Positions 19,016 to 27,526 of a DNA stretch of 36,404 bases are shown piece by piece. The notes under the pieces were generated by a model. That model was not told the DNA's origin. It did not search any database and worked only from the letters and a program-made list of their open reading frames with translations. Position numbers and translations under genes: made by a program. The number at the start of each line of letters is the position of its first letter. The first letter of the stretch is position 1. Source of the DNA: Pseudolactococcus plantarum (lineage in GTDB: Bacteria; Bacillota; Bacilli; Lactobacillales; Streptococcaceae); the NCBI GenBank assembly GCA_030454995.1, contig JAKDQI010000004.1, positions 1-36,404 on the forward strand, in the 5' to 3' direction.

Positions 19016-19029
19016 TTGGTAAATACCAA
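19016..19029. promoter_or_regulatory. Palindrome TTGGTAAATACCAA in gltB/hesB-like intergenic region
   Basis: 6-bp perfect arms, 2-nt spacer. Confidence 0.4.
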
Positions 19030-19093
19030 TTTCAAGTTAAAATTCACTACTTAATTAGGTGAACTTTTCCTGATTTTTAACATCAAACTGCTA

Positions 19094-19120
19094 TTGGTTA
19101 GTTAACTTTTGGTTAGTTAA
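19094..19120 (+). repeat. 12-bp direct repeat TTGGTTAGTTAA x2 (15-bp period)
   Basis: TTGGTTAGTTAA at 19094-19105 and 19109-19120, exact copies. Confidence 0.8.
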
Positions 19121-19153
19121 TATGAAGCTTGGTAAACTCTATAAACGAGTACT

Positions 19154-19182
19154 TTGTAAATATTATCATCAAAGCGTATACT
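19154..19182 (+). promoter_or_regulatory. Promoter of the hesB-like gene
   Basis: TTGTAA, 17-nt spacer, TATACT; SD AAGGAGG at 19189-19195. Confidence 0.65.
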
Positions 19183-19202
19183 ATTCTTAAGGAGGTAAGT
19201 TC

Positions 19203-19556
19203 ATGAAACTAACAGTTGATGAAGCTGTCTTAAATCGCTTAAAAGATTGGGAAACAGCTGATATTGTTTTAGATTACGATCAAACGCTAGGTGAAAATGG
19301 TCGACCTGTAGATGGTTGTGCGATTGGTACACGCTTTAGACTTGTTGCCATAGACCAAAATTCAGTTCCAGATGTATTTGCAGTCATTATCGAGTCAAAT
19401 CTTGGTCCCATCTTTTTTAAAAAAGATGGCGAGATGTTTTTAACAAAAGATATGACACTCACGCAAGCTGCAGATTTTCGGATTCAGTTAAAAGATACGG
19501 GTGCCTTGATCGATAGCAATGTCCAGATTGTAGATTTAAGGACAAGTAAGCTTTAA
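19203..19556 (+). CDS. Iron-sulfur cluster biosynthesis family (HesB/IscA-like fold) protein
   Basis: 117 aa resembling lactococcal/streptococcal FeS_biosyn-domain proteins (VLDYDQTLGENG...DGCAIGTRFRLVAID); strong SD. Confidence 0.72.
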   Translation: MKLTVDEAVLNRLKDWETADIVLDYDQTLGENGRPVDGCAIGTRFRLVAIDQNSVPDVFAVIIESNLGPIFFKKDGEMFLTKDMTLTQAADFRIQLKDTGALIDSNVQIVDLRTSKL

Positions 19557-19577
19557 CATCAAAAGCAATCACATATG

Positions 19578-19630
19578 AAAAAACAAGAGCTATATGATGT
19601 AGTAAACATCTTACTTTGCTCTTGTTTTTT
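19578..19630. terminator. Bidirectional terminator between hesB-like gene and leuS
   Basis: AAAAAACAAGAGC / GCTCTTGTTTTTT arms with an inner GATGT/ACATC stem, between convergent genes. Confidence 0.82.
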
Positions 19631-19631
19631 A

Positions 19632-22127
19632 TTAATTTGCCACGATGTTGACTAATTTATCAGGCACAGCGATAACTTTTCTGACTGTTTTTCCAGCAAT
19701 TAATGACTGGATCACGTCATTTTCTAGTGCAAGTTTTTCAAGATCAGCCTTGCTAGATCCTGTTGGTACCATAAGCTTAGCTTTATTTTTACCTAAAACT
19801 TGAAGCACGATTTCAACTTCATCATCAACGAGTTTACTCTCATCAAATTTTGGCCAGGCAACATAAGAAATGCCTTTTTTACCTGTTATTGTTTCCCAAA
19901 GTTCTTCTCCCAAATGGGGTGCAAATGGTGCAAGTAGTTGGATGAATCCTTTAGCATATGCCTCAGGAATTTCAGAGCATTTATTAGCAGCATTAACAAA
20001 TATCATCAATTGTGAAATAGCTGTATTGAATTTAAGTGCTTCCAGATGTTCTGTTACAAATTTAACTGTTTCATGATAAACACGACTGAGTTGACCATCA
20101 TTTTCAGCTGTAATTGTTTTTTCAGTGAACAAACGATAAACACGCTCTAAGAATTTACGTGACCCTTCCAGACCTTCAGCAGACCATGCAATACTCGCAT
20201 CTAGTGGTCCCATAAACATCTCATATAACCTTAATGTATCAGCTCCATATTGGTCAACGACATCATCAGGATTAATCACATTTTTCAATGATTTAGACAT
20301 CTTGGCGGGGCCTTGTTCGAGCAATTCACCATTTTCTATGTTATAGAACTGACCATCTCGTGCTTCTACCTTATCAGATGCGACTAAAGCGCCACGACTA
20401 TCACGATAGCTCGTCCCTAAAATCATACCTTGATTATACAATTTTTGGAAGGGTTCTTTTGTTGGCACTACACCGATATCGTATAAGAATTTATGCCAAA
20501 AACGTGCATAAAGTAAGTGCAAGACCGCATGTTCAGCTCCACCGATATAGATATCAACTGGTAACCATTCTTTTAATAACTCAGGATCTGCTAATGCTTG
20601 CTGATTCTTAGGATCTATATAACGCAGGAAATACCAGCTAGACCCAGCCCACTGTGGCATCGTATTTGTTTCGCGTCGTCCCTTAACACCATCTTCTCTG
20701 ACAACACTCAACCAATCTGTTAGGTTAGCAAGTGGTGATTCACCAGTACCAGATGGTTTGATATCTGTTGTCTTAGGTAAGATAAGTGGTAACTCAGACT
20801 CAGAAAGTGCAGTCGTTGTCCCGTCTTCCCAATGCACTATTGGAATTGGCTCACCCCAATAACGTTGGCGACTAAACAACCAATCTCTTAAGCGATATGT
20901 TACTTTTTCTTGGCCGCATCCTTTTTCTGATAACCAATTAATGATGTCGTGAATCGCAGTTTGTTTATCAAGCCCATCTAAGAAATCAGAATTGATATGT
21001 AAGCCATCTTCTGTATAAGCTTCTTTGGTTACATCTCCACCCTCTATAACAGGCAAGATAGCTAGATCAAATGCTTTAGCAAAATCCCAGTCACGTTGAT
21101 CGTGTGCTGGCACAGCCATGATTGCACCTGTACCATAACTAGCAAGAACATAGTCAGAAATCCAGATTGGTAACTCGGCCCCATTTACTGGGTTGATCGC
21201 ATATGCACCAGTCCAGACACCTGTTTTTTCTTTTGCTAAATCAGTTCTAGCTAGATCAGATTTAAGGCTAGCTTGATGTTGATACGCTTTGACTGCATCT
21301 GCTTGTTCATGACTCGTAATCTGTGACACCAATTCATGCTCAGGTGCTAATACCGCGTAAGTAGCTCCGAAAAGTGTATCAGGACGTGTTGTAAATACTG
21401 TAAATGTTTCATCAGTATCTTTAATTTTAAAGTCAACATTTGCACCAACTGATTTACCAATCCAGTTACGTTGCATATCTTTTACAGATTCTGGCCAATC
21501 TACTTCTTCTAAATCATTCAGTAGTCGCTCAGCATATGCTGTAATCTTTAACATCCACTGACGCATCGGTTTACGAACGACAGGATAACCGCCACGCTCT
21601 GAGGTACCATCTGGTAATACTTCTTCATTTGAAATAGCAGTCCCAAGTTCTTCAACCCAGTTAACCGCAACTTCTGCTTCATATGCTAAGCCTTTTTCAT
21701 ATAGTTTAGTGAAAATCCACTGTGTCCACTTATAATAATCTGGATCAGTCGTATTGATTTCACGATCCCAGTCATATGAAAAACCAAGTGCATTAATTTG
21801 ACGTTTAAAGGTTTCGATGTTCTTAGCTGTAAATTCTGCTGGATCATTTCCTGTATCCATAGCATACTGCTCTGCTGGAAGCCCAAAAGCATCCCAACCC
21901 ATCGGATGTAACACATTATAGCCTTGCGCACGACGCATACGACTTAAAATATCTGTAGCAGTATAGCCTTCTGGATGACCAACATGCAAACCAGCCCCAC
22001 TAGGATATGGAAACATATCTAATGCATAAAACTTAGGTTTATCTTTATCAGTGCCTGTTTTAAACGTCTGGTTTTCTTGCCAAAAGGCTTGCCATTTTTT
22101 CTCAATATCTTGATGATTAAAAGTCAT
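19632..22127 (-). CDS. leuS: Leucyl-tRNA synthetase
   Basis: [23 protein letters not shown] (HIGH region), KMSKS motif, 831 aa. Confidence 0.97.
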   Translation of the reverse strand: MTFNHQDIEKKWQAFWQENQTFKTGTDKDKPKFYALDMFPYPSGAGLHVGHPEGYTATDILSRMRRAQGYNVLHPMGWDAFGLPAEQYAMDTGNDPAEFTAKNIETFKRQINALGFSYDWDREINTTDPDYYKWTQWIFTKLYEKGLAYEAEVAVNWVEELGTAISNEEVLPDGTSERGGYPVVRKPMRQWMLKITAYAERLLNDLEEVDWPESVKDMQRNWIGKSVGANVDFKIKDTDETFTVFTTRPDTLFGATYAVLAPEHELVSQITSHEQADAVKAYQHQASLKSDLARTDLAKEKTGVWTGAYAINPVNGAELPIWISDYVLASYGTGAIMAVPAHDQRDWDFAKAFDLAILPVIEGGDVTKEAYTEDGLHINSDFLDGLDKQTAIHDIINWLSEKGCGQEKVTYRLRDWLFSRQRYWGEPIPIVHWEDGTTTALSESELPLILPKTTDIKPSGTGESPLANLTDWLSVVREDGVKGRRETNTMPQWAGSSWYFLRYIDPKNQQALADPELLKEWLPVDIYIGGAEHAVLHLLYARFWHKFLYDIGVVPTKEPFQKLYNQGMILGTSYRDSRGALVASDKVEARDGQFYNIENGELLEQGPAKMSKSLKNVINPDDVVDQYGADTLRLYEMFMGPLDASIAWSAEGLEGSRKFLERVYRLFTEKTITAENDGQLSRVYHETVKFVTEHLEALKFNTAISQLMIFVNAANKCSEIPEAYAKGFIQLLAPFAPHLGEELWETITGKKGISYVAWPKFDESKLVDDEVEIVLQVLGKNKAKLMVPTGSSKADLEKLALENDVIQSLIAGKTVRKVIAVPDKLVNIVAN

Positions 22128-22269
22128 ATTATTCTTTCTTTATCTTAGTATATTTCTATTTAATTGATATAGTTATAGGCTGATAACCACAGTCTGCCTA
22201 TAAACTGCTCAGCATTAAAGTCTATTTTATTTTACGCTAATTTAGGTATTTTTTCAAATTTATCCAGTC

Positions 22270-23034
22270 TTATCTTTCGGCATGACTAATTAAACTATAC
22301 AGTAGTACTAGATCACTCCCTGTCAGGCTGAGACCATATTTAGCTTCAAATTTTTTCATTTTTTGGGTCAACGTATTCCGATGGACAAACAGTGATTTAG
22401 CAGTTTGCAGCTGATTCCCATCATTTTGGTAAAGATGCTGGATCAATTCTTGTGCTTCTAAATCAAGCAATAGGTTTTGTTTGATCTTGCTGAGTTGGCG
22501 ATTCGTAACTTGATGCAGCCCCTCTTTAATGAGTGCTTCAGAAAAACTTAAGCCTTGATCAAAGTTTCGTTTTTCAGTTTGATAGATATCATGTAATTCT
22601 GCTTGATCAGAAAATAAGCCAATATAGTAGGTACATGCTACACCTAAATCTTGACAAAAGGTCATAAGTGATTGCTTCATTTCAGAATCATATAAGCGAT
22701 CCATGGCCAGTTGTTCTATAGCAACCCCATAATCTGATGTTTGTTTTTTTATCTTAACAATATTAGGAAAGATTAAGGAAAGTTGTTCAGCTATCAGATC
22801 AAAATCACCTGTTTTAAACTGAATAATTCGGTAACTCCCTGAAGGTAGTGTGTCAAATGCACGCGCTTCACTTGAAAACAAGACATCAGTAAAAAGCTTG
22901 AGCTCTCTTGACGTCAGCGCATTTTTGTCAACATAATACTGCTCTCCATCATTTTCAAAAGAAAAGACAGATGTTGTATGAGGACTTGGCCCCCGTTTTA
23001 TGGGATATACTTTTTCTAAAGCTTCTATTTTCAT
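22270..23034 (-). CDS. PucR/CdaR-type helix-turn-helix protein
   Basis: C-terminal HTH LQTAKSLFVHRNTLTQKMKKFEAKYGLSL typical of the PucR family. Confidence 0.75.
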   Translation of the reverse strand: MKIEALEKVYPIKRGPSPHTTSVFSFENDGEQYYVDKNALTSRELKLFTDVLFSSEARAFDTLPSGSYRIIQFKTGDFDLIAEQLSLIFPNIVKIKKQTSDYGVAIEQLAMDRLYDSEMKQSLMTFCQDLGVACTYYIGLFSDQAELHDIYQTEKRNFDQGLSFSEALIKEGLHQVTNRQLSKIKQNLLLDLEAQELIQHLYQNDGNQLQTAKSLFVHRNTLTQKMKKFEAKYGLSLTGSDLVLLYSLISHAER

Positions 23035-23047
23035 GAGTTTACCAAAA

Positions 23048-23063
23048 AACGCCCCATGGCGTT
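23048..23063 (-). terminator. Putative terminator of prs
   Basis: Minus strand AACGCC-ATGG-GGCGTT followed by TTTT, overlapping the stop region. Confidence 0.6.
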
Positions 23064-24046
23064 TAAACTATATCTTCTGCTTTGACACGCATTTGGAACA
23101 ATGGTGATAGAGGACGATTTTCGTGAATCCGGATAATCGCATCCGCAATCAATGCTGAAATTGAAATCTCAGTAATTTTTTCAGATTGACGAATGGCATC
23201 TGGCAACTCTATCGTATCAGTCACGACTAGTTTGGTAATCGCTGAACTTTCAATTCTCTCAAGCGCTGGTCCTGATAAAACGCCATGCGTACATGATGCA
23301 TAGATATCAGTTGCGCCTAGTTCTTTTAAGGCGTTTGCAGCAAGTGTGATTGTCCCAGCTGTATCGATCATATCATCAATCAAGACACATTTTTTCCCCT
23401 TGACATCTCCGATGATATTCATAATTTCAGCAACATTAGCTTTTGGTCGACGTTTATCAATAATCGCGATTGACGTTTTTAAAAAGTCAGCTAACTTACG
23501 CGCACGTGTCACACCACCATGGTCAGGTGATACAACAACAACATCGTTATCTTTACCAGTTAAGCCAATACGTTCGAAGTAATCTGCAATCAAAGGAGCA
23601 CCCATCAAATGATCGACAGGAATATCAAAGAATCCTTGAATCTGAGACGCGTGAAGGTCAACTGTAACCATACGATCAACCCCTGCCATCTGAATCATAT
23701 TTGCAACTAATTTAGATGTGATTGGTTCGCGTGGTCTTGCTTTACGGTCTTGACGTGCATAGCCATAATATGGCATGACAACGTTAATCGTGCCTACTGA
23801 AGCGCGTTTTAATGCATCAACCATGATCAGCAATTCCATCAAGTTTTCATTAACAGGGCTAGAAGAAGACTGAATTAAAAATACATGACTACCCCGAACT
23901 GATTCCTCGATATTGATTTGAATTTCACCATCACTAAATGTTTTAACTGTACATTTTCCAAGGTCTAGCTCCATATTATTGGCAATTTTTTTTGCCAATT
24001 CTTGATTTGAGCTGAGTGCAAATAACTTCAGGTTAGCGTAAGACAT
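23063..24046 (-). CDS. prs: Ribose-phosphate pyrophosphokinase
   Basis: [46 protein letters not shown] motifs. Start ATG 24046 (MSYANLK) with SD GGAGG preferred over the ORF-track start. Confidence 0.95.
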   Translation of the reverse strand: MSYANLKLFALSSNQELAKKIANNMELDLGKCTVKTFSDGEIQINIEESVRGSHVFLIQSSSSPVNENLMELLIMVDALKRASVGTINVVMPYYGYARQDRKARPREPITSKLVANMIQMAGVDRMVTVDLHASQIQGFFDIPVDHLMGAPLIADYFERIGLTGKDNDVVVVSPDHGGVTRARKLADFLKTSIAIIDKRRPKANVAEIMNIIGDVKGKKCVLIDDMIDTAGTITLAANALKELGATDIYASCTHGVLSGPALERIESSAITKLVVTDTIELPDAIRQSEKITEISISALIADAIIRIHENRPLSPLFQMRVKAEDIV

Positions 24047-24073
24047 GTCATCCTCCAAGATTTTCTAACTTCT

Positions 24074-24102
24074 ATTTTACTATTTTTTAGCCCTTTTGTA
24101 AA
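24074..24102 (-). promoter_or_regulatory. prs promoter
   Basis: Minus strand TTTACA, 17-nt spacer, TAAAAT. Confidence 0.6.
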
Positions 24103-24201
24103 TGACTGGACCAGATTAGATCACACCAAGAAACTTTGATTGATAAAGCGGACACATCATTTGTCATGATGTTTGTCTAACATTTATTTAGACACAGTCT
24201 A

Positions 24202-25473
24202 TCAAATCAAATCTTGGAATAAACCTTTAACAAATAGTGATTCATCAAAGTTTTCCAGGTCAGTCATCCCTTCACCTAAACCAACTAATTTCACAGGAAT
24301 TTTTAACACTTGTTGGATTGTTAAGATAATGCCACCTTTTGCAGATCCATCTAATTTTGTCAGTACAATACCTGTTAACGGCGTTACTTTTGAAAATTCT
24401 TTAGCCTGTGAAATCGCATTTTGACCTGTCGTGGCATCAAGTGCTAACAAAGTTTCATGTGGTGCATCTGGAATTTCTCTTTTGATGATTTTACCCATTT
24501 TTTCGAGTTCTTTCATCAAGTTATCTTTATTTTGTAAGCGTCCGGCAGTATCGATCAACAAGATATCAAACTGCTCTATCTGCGCTCGCTTCACCGCATC
24601 AAATACAACTGATGCTGGGTCTGATTTTTCTTTACCGACAACGATTTCAACACCACTACGACGTGACCACTCAACTAATTGATCTGTTGCGCCTGCTCTA
24701 AAGGTATCTGCAGCTGCTAATAATACTTTTTTACCTTGTAATTTAAATCGGTTTGCTAACTTACCTATGGTTGTCGTTTTGCCTACACCATTTACGCCCA
24801 CAAACATCATCACAGTTAAAGGCTCATGCATGAGCAACCCTGTCGCTAAACCAGACTCTCCAAAATTATCAACCATCCTCTCGATAATGACACGCTTCAC
24901 ATCATCTTTAGATTTTGCATTTTGTAGTTTTACTTCATGACGTAAGTCTTCTGTCAGTTGTGTCGCGACATCTACACCTACATCACTCATAATCAAGGTA
25001 TCTTCTAAGTCTTCAAAGAACTCCTCATCAACAGATCTAAAGTTAGCTAAAAATTCATTAAAACGTGCACCAAATGATTTGCTTGTTTTCTTTAATGACT
25101 TTTCGTACTTTGTTTCGATCTCCTCAGGTGTTTCCTCAACTACAGCAACAGTTTCTGTTTCCTGAACTACTGTTATCTCAGTTAAGTCTGGTGTTGCTAC
25201 AACCGGATCTACAGACGCCTCTAACTCAGGTGATATGATAGGTTGCTCTACTGCTACATCGAGGGGCTCGTCAACTGGCTCAGAAAAAACCTCTTCAACT
25301 CTCTCCACCTCAGATGGTGGCTCAGCAACATTCGAGTGACCCTCGGTATCTAATGCTACTGTTTCAGCCGATCCATCTAAGTCTTCTAGGTCAAACTTAA
25401 AGATATCTGCACTCTGATTTTCTTCAATTTGTTCCTCTATCTTTTTACCAAAAATTTTATCAAATAAACCCAT
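24202..25473 (-). CDS. ftsY: Signal recognition particle receptor FtsY
   Basis: GVNGVGKTTTIGKLA, LIDTAGRLQNK, TKLDGSAKGG; acidic N-terminal A domain. Confidence 0.96.
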   Translation of the reverse strand: MGLFDKIFGKKIEEQIEENQSADIFKFDLEDLDGSAETVALDTEGHSNVAEPPSEVERVEEVFSEPVDEPLDVAVEQPIISPELEASVDPVVATPDLTEITVVQETETVAVVEETPEEIETKYEKSLKKTSKSFGARFNEFLANFRSVDEEFFEDLEDTLIMSDVGVDVATQLTEDLRHEVKLQNAKSKDDVKRVIIERMVDNFGESGLATGLLMHEPLTVMMFVGVNGVGKTTTIGKLANRFKLQGKKVLLAAADTFRAGATDQLVEWSRRSGVEIVVGKEKSDPASVVFDAVKRAQIEQFDILLIDTAGRLQNKDNLMKELEKMGKIIKREIPDAPHETLLALDATTGQNAISQAKEFSKVTPLTGIVLTKLDGSAKGGIILTIQQVLKIPVKLVGLGEGMTDLENFDESLFVKGLFQDLI

Positions 25474-26280
25474 TTAGTCCTCCAAAATATATGTGTTGAT
25501 TGCCCAGGCAACACCATGCTCGTCATTTGTCAGAGGTGTCGTCATATCTGAAATCGCCTTAACCTGATCAGTTGCGTTTTTCATCGCCACACCAAGTCCA
25601 GCCCATGTTAACATGGCAATATCATTTTCTTCATCACCCATCGCCATGACATTTTCTCTATCTATCCCTAAAATACCGATCAGTTTTTCAAGTCCAAACG
25701 ATTTTACAACACCTTTAGGCATAATCTCAAGTAAAATATCTCGTGATTTAAAAATCTCATACTTTTCTTTTAACTCAGCAGGTATTTTAGTCATCTGTTG
25801 ATCTAAATAATCAGCATCTATAGCACTTACAGCCTTATTATAGATGATATCTTTGGGGATTGTGTCAAACTCTCCCATGGTAAAATCAAGAAAAGGGCTG
25901 AATTTTTGATAAAGCGAGTTAGGATTTGTCTCATAACAATGTCCTTCAGAAACAACATCAAACGGTAAATCAAGTTGTGCAAATACCTCATGGATTTCTT
26001 TGATATTGTCATATGAGAAAGTTTTCTTTGATAAAATTTCTCCGTTATTACGTTGGACCAAACCTCCATTAAAGGTAATCGAGTATTCCGTATCTACCAA
26101 GAGATCTAATTCACTTAAGATATGTTCTATCGCACGCAAAGGTCTACCTGTCGTGATGACAACATGCACACCTTTTGCCTGTGCAGCTTTTATCGCTTGT
26201 TTGTTCTCATCTGAAATCTTTTTATCATGTGTTAATAAAGTACCGTCTAAATCTAGCGCTAATAATTTTATTTTTGTCAT
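25474..26280 (-). CDS. Cof-type HAD-IIB family hydrolase
   Basis: MTKIKLLALDLDGTLLTHD, VITTGRP, AMGDEENDIAML. ATG 26280 preferred over the ORF-track start at 26343. Confidence 0.92.
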   Translation of the reverse strand: MTKIKLLALDLDGTLLTHDKKISDENKQAIKAAQAKGVHVVITTGRPLRAIEHILSELDLLVDTEYSITFNGGLVQRNNGEILSKKTFSYDNIKEIHEVFAQLDLPFDVVSEGHCYETNPNSLYQKFSPFLDFTMGEFDTIPKDIIYNKAVSAIDADYLDQQMTKIPAELKEKYEIFKSRDILLEIMPKGVVKSFGLEKLIGILGIDRENVMAMGDEENDIAMLTWAGLGVAMKNATDQVKAISDMTTPLTNDEHGVAWAINTYILED

Positions 26281-26286
26281 GTGTTC

Positions 26287-26295
26287 ATTATAACA
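26287..26295 (-). promoter_or_regulatory. Extended -10 TGTTATAAT directly upstream of the Cof-type HAD gene
   Basis: TGTTATAAT-GAACAC-ATG on the minus strand; possible -35 TTGAAG (26316-26311) at 18-nt spacing. Confidence 0.55.
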
Positions 26296-26571
26296 CGTAA
26301 TCTGATGAGACTTCAATATAAAGCAAATCCTACAAATAAGCAATAAAGGGGTTAAGTGTGTAGCATTTAGACTGATTCCCTATCAGATTAATGCGTGAAC
26401 CTCTATGCTTTGCTTTAAGCTGTCTAAATTAGTAATTTTGGCTATTTTTTGATATGATTGACCGAGTTTTACATCTAGAATTATTTGAAATTCATCGCAG
26501 TAAAACTAATTACACAAATTTTCATAATAACCATAATAGCATAGTAGAATTTTAAAAATATAGGATATAAC

Positions 26572-27047
26572 ATGATGGATAGTATCATAATCATTATAGA
26601 GTTAATCGGCGTGTGGTTGTTGTTTGCTGCACCGCTATTACAAGCAACACTAGAACTTCATGAAGAAACTTCTAGTTGGGAGACAATTAAAAATAAACAC
26701 CGTGCACTTCATCAACCCAATATTAAAAAAAGTTATTTTCTATGGTGGCTTATGCCACCATTAAAAATATTTTTCGAAAAAAGACGTATCAGAAAGATAA
26801 AAAAATATATTCAGATGTGAAGCTATCAACTGAAACAAAACAAAGATTACATAGATATGCTTTAAAAGCAAATGGTTGGAGTGGTGTAACACTAGGTGGA
26901 TGGTGTATCGCAATTAGTACATCATGGGACTTCACAGAACATTTTAATTTGCCCATAGCGATTTGGTTATGCTTAATCATATCACTTAGCTTTATCAGTA
27001 CTCTGATCAATATGAAATTAAGTTATAAGCATATTACCGACTCCTAA
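26572..27047 (+). pseudogene. Small membrane protein gene split by a frameshift (ORFs 26572-26820 and 26742-27047)
   Basis: The two ORFs overlap in different frames and are joined by a -1 shift at the A7 run 26799-26805. Both halves look coding (hydrophobic helices). Confidence 0.5.
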
Positions 27048-27106
27048 CAAGACGAATATTCAGCTCTCTCATTATCTTTCATCAGGTATCAACTAGGGAT
27101 AAATAA

Positions 27107-27361
27107 AAACAACTGGTTCAAGATTATTTTCAAATATGGCTAAAACAGCAATATGTCTTAAAATGGGATTTTCACGATATATATGCCGTTGATCATTTTT
27201 ATTTTGTCACTTGGACTTTTCAATCTAAAGAAGCTGATACAACCTATATTTTTGATGGCATATCAAAAATTAAATTCAGTCGCTCTAGTAATAAAATAAT
27301 AGAAATAGGCGAATATGAAACAAAATATGATACATTTTATCCCTACAATAAAAACATATAA
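27107..27361 (+). pseudogene. Remnant of an NTF2-like/SnoaL family protein
   Basis: Open frame without ATG: LVQDYFQIWLKQQYVLKWDFHDIYAVDHFYFVTWTFQSKEADTTYIFDGISKIKFSRSSNKIIEIGEYETKYDTFYPYNKNI*; in-frame TAA at 27104. Confidence 0.55.
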
Positions 27362-27468
27362 ATATAGCTAAAAAGCAACGAATGTATACGCCAATATTCA
27401 TGGCATAAGCCTTTAATCTTCAGATATATCATTTTCGATACACTTATCAAAAGCAAAATTAAAGTAAA

Positions 27469-27502
27469 AAAAGCAAGTACATCTATAGATGTACTTGCTT
27501 TT
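27469..27502 (-). terminator. Terminator of rnc-smc
   Basis: Perfect 34-bp palindrome AAAAGCAAGTACATCTATAGATGTACTTGCTTTT followed by further T residues on the minus strand. Confidence 0.8.
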
Positions 27503-27526
27503 ACACATTATCTTGTATAATTTCGT

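Noticed and set aside
19870-21931. ORFs nested in leuS (19870-20076, 20360-20611, 21686-21931)
   Set aside because: Shadow ORFs of a conserved CDS with low-complexity or frame-shifted composition.
22128-22269. Possible T-box leader for leuS
   Set aside because: Region too short and lacks a T-box consensus and terminator/antiterminator pairing; the same applies upstream of metG.
24140-24185. Hairpin ACATCAT-TTGTC-ATGATGT downstream of ftsY considered as terminator
   Set aside because: No T run follows the stem on the minus strand; insufficient support.
26383-26505. Minus-strand open frame ...FYCDEFQIILDVKLGQSYQKIAKITNLDSLKQSIEVHALI* in the islet upstream of the Cof-HAD gene
   Set aside because: Only about 40 codons, no start and no recognisable family; could be a remnant but cannot be supported.
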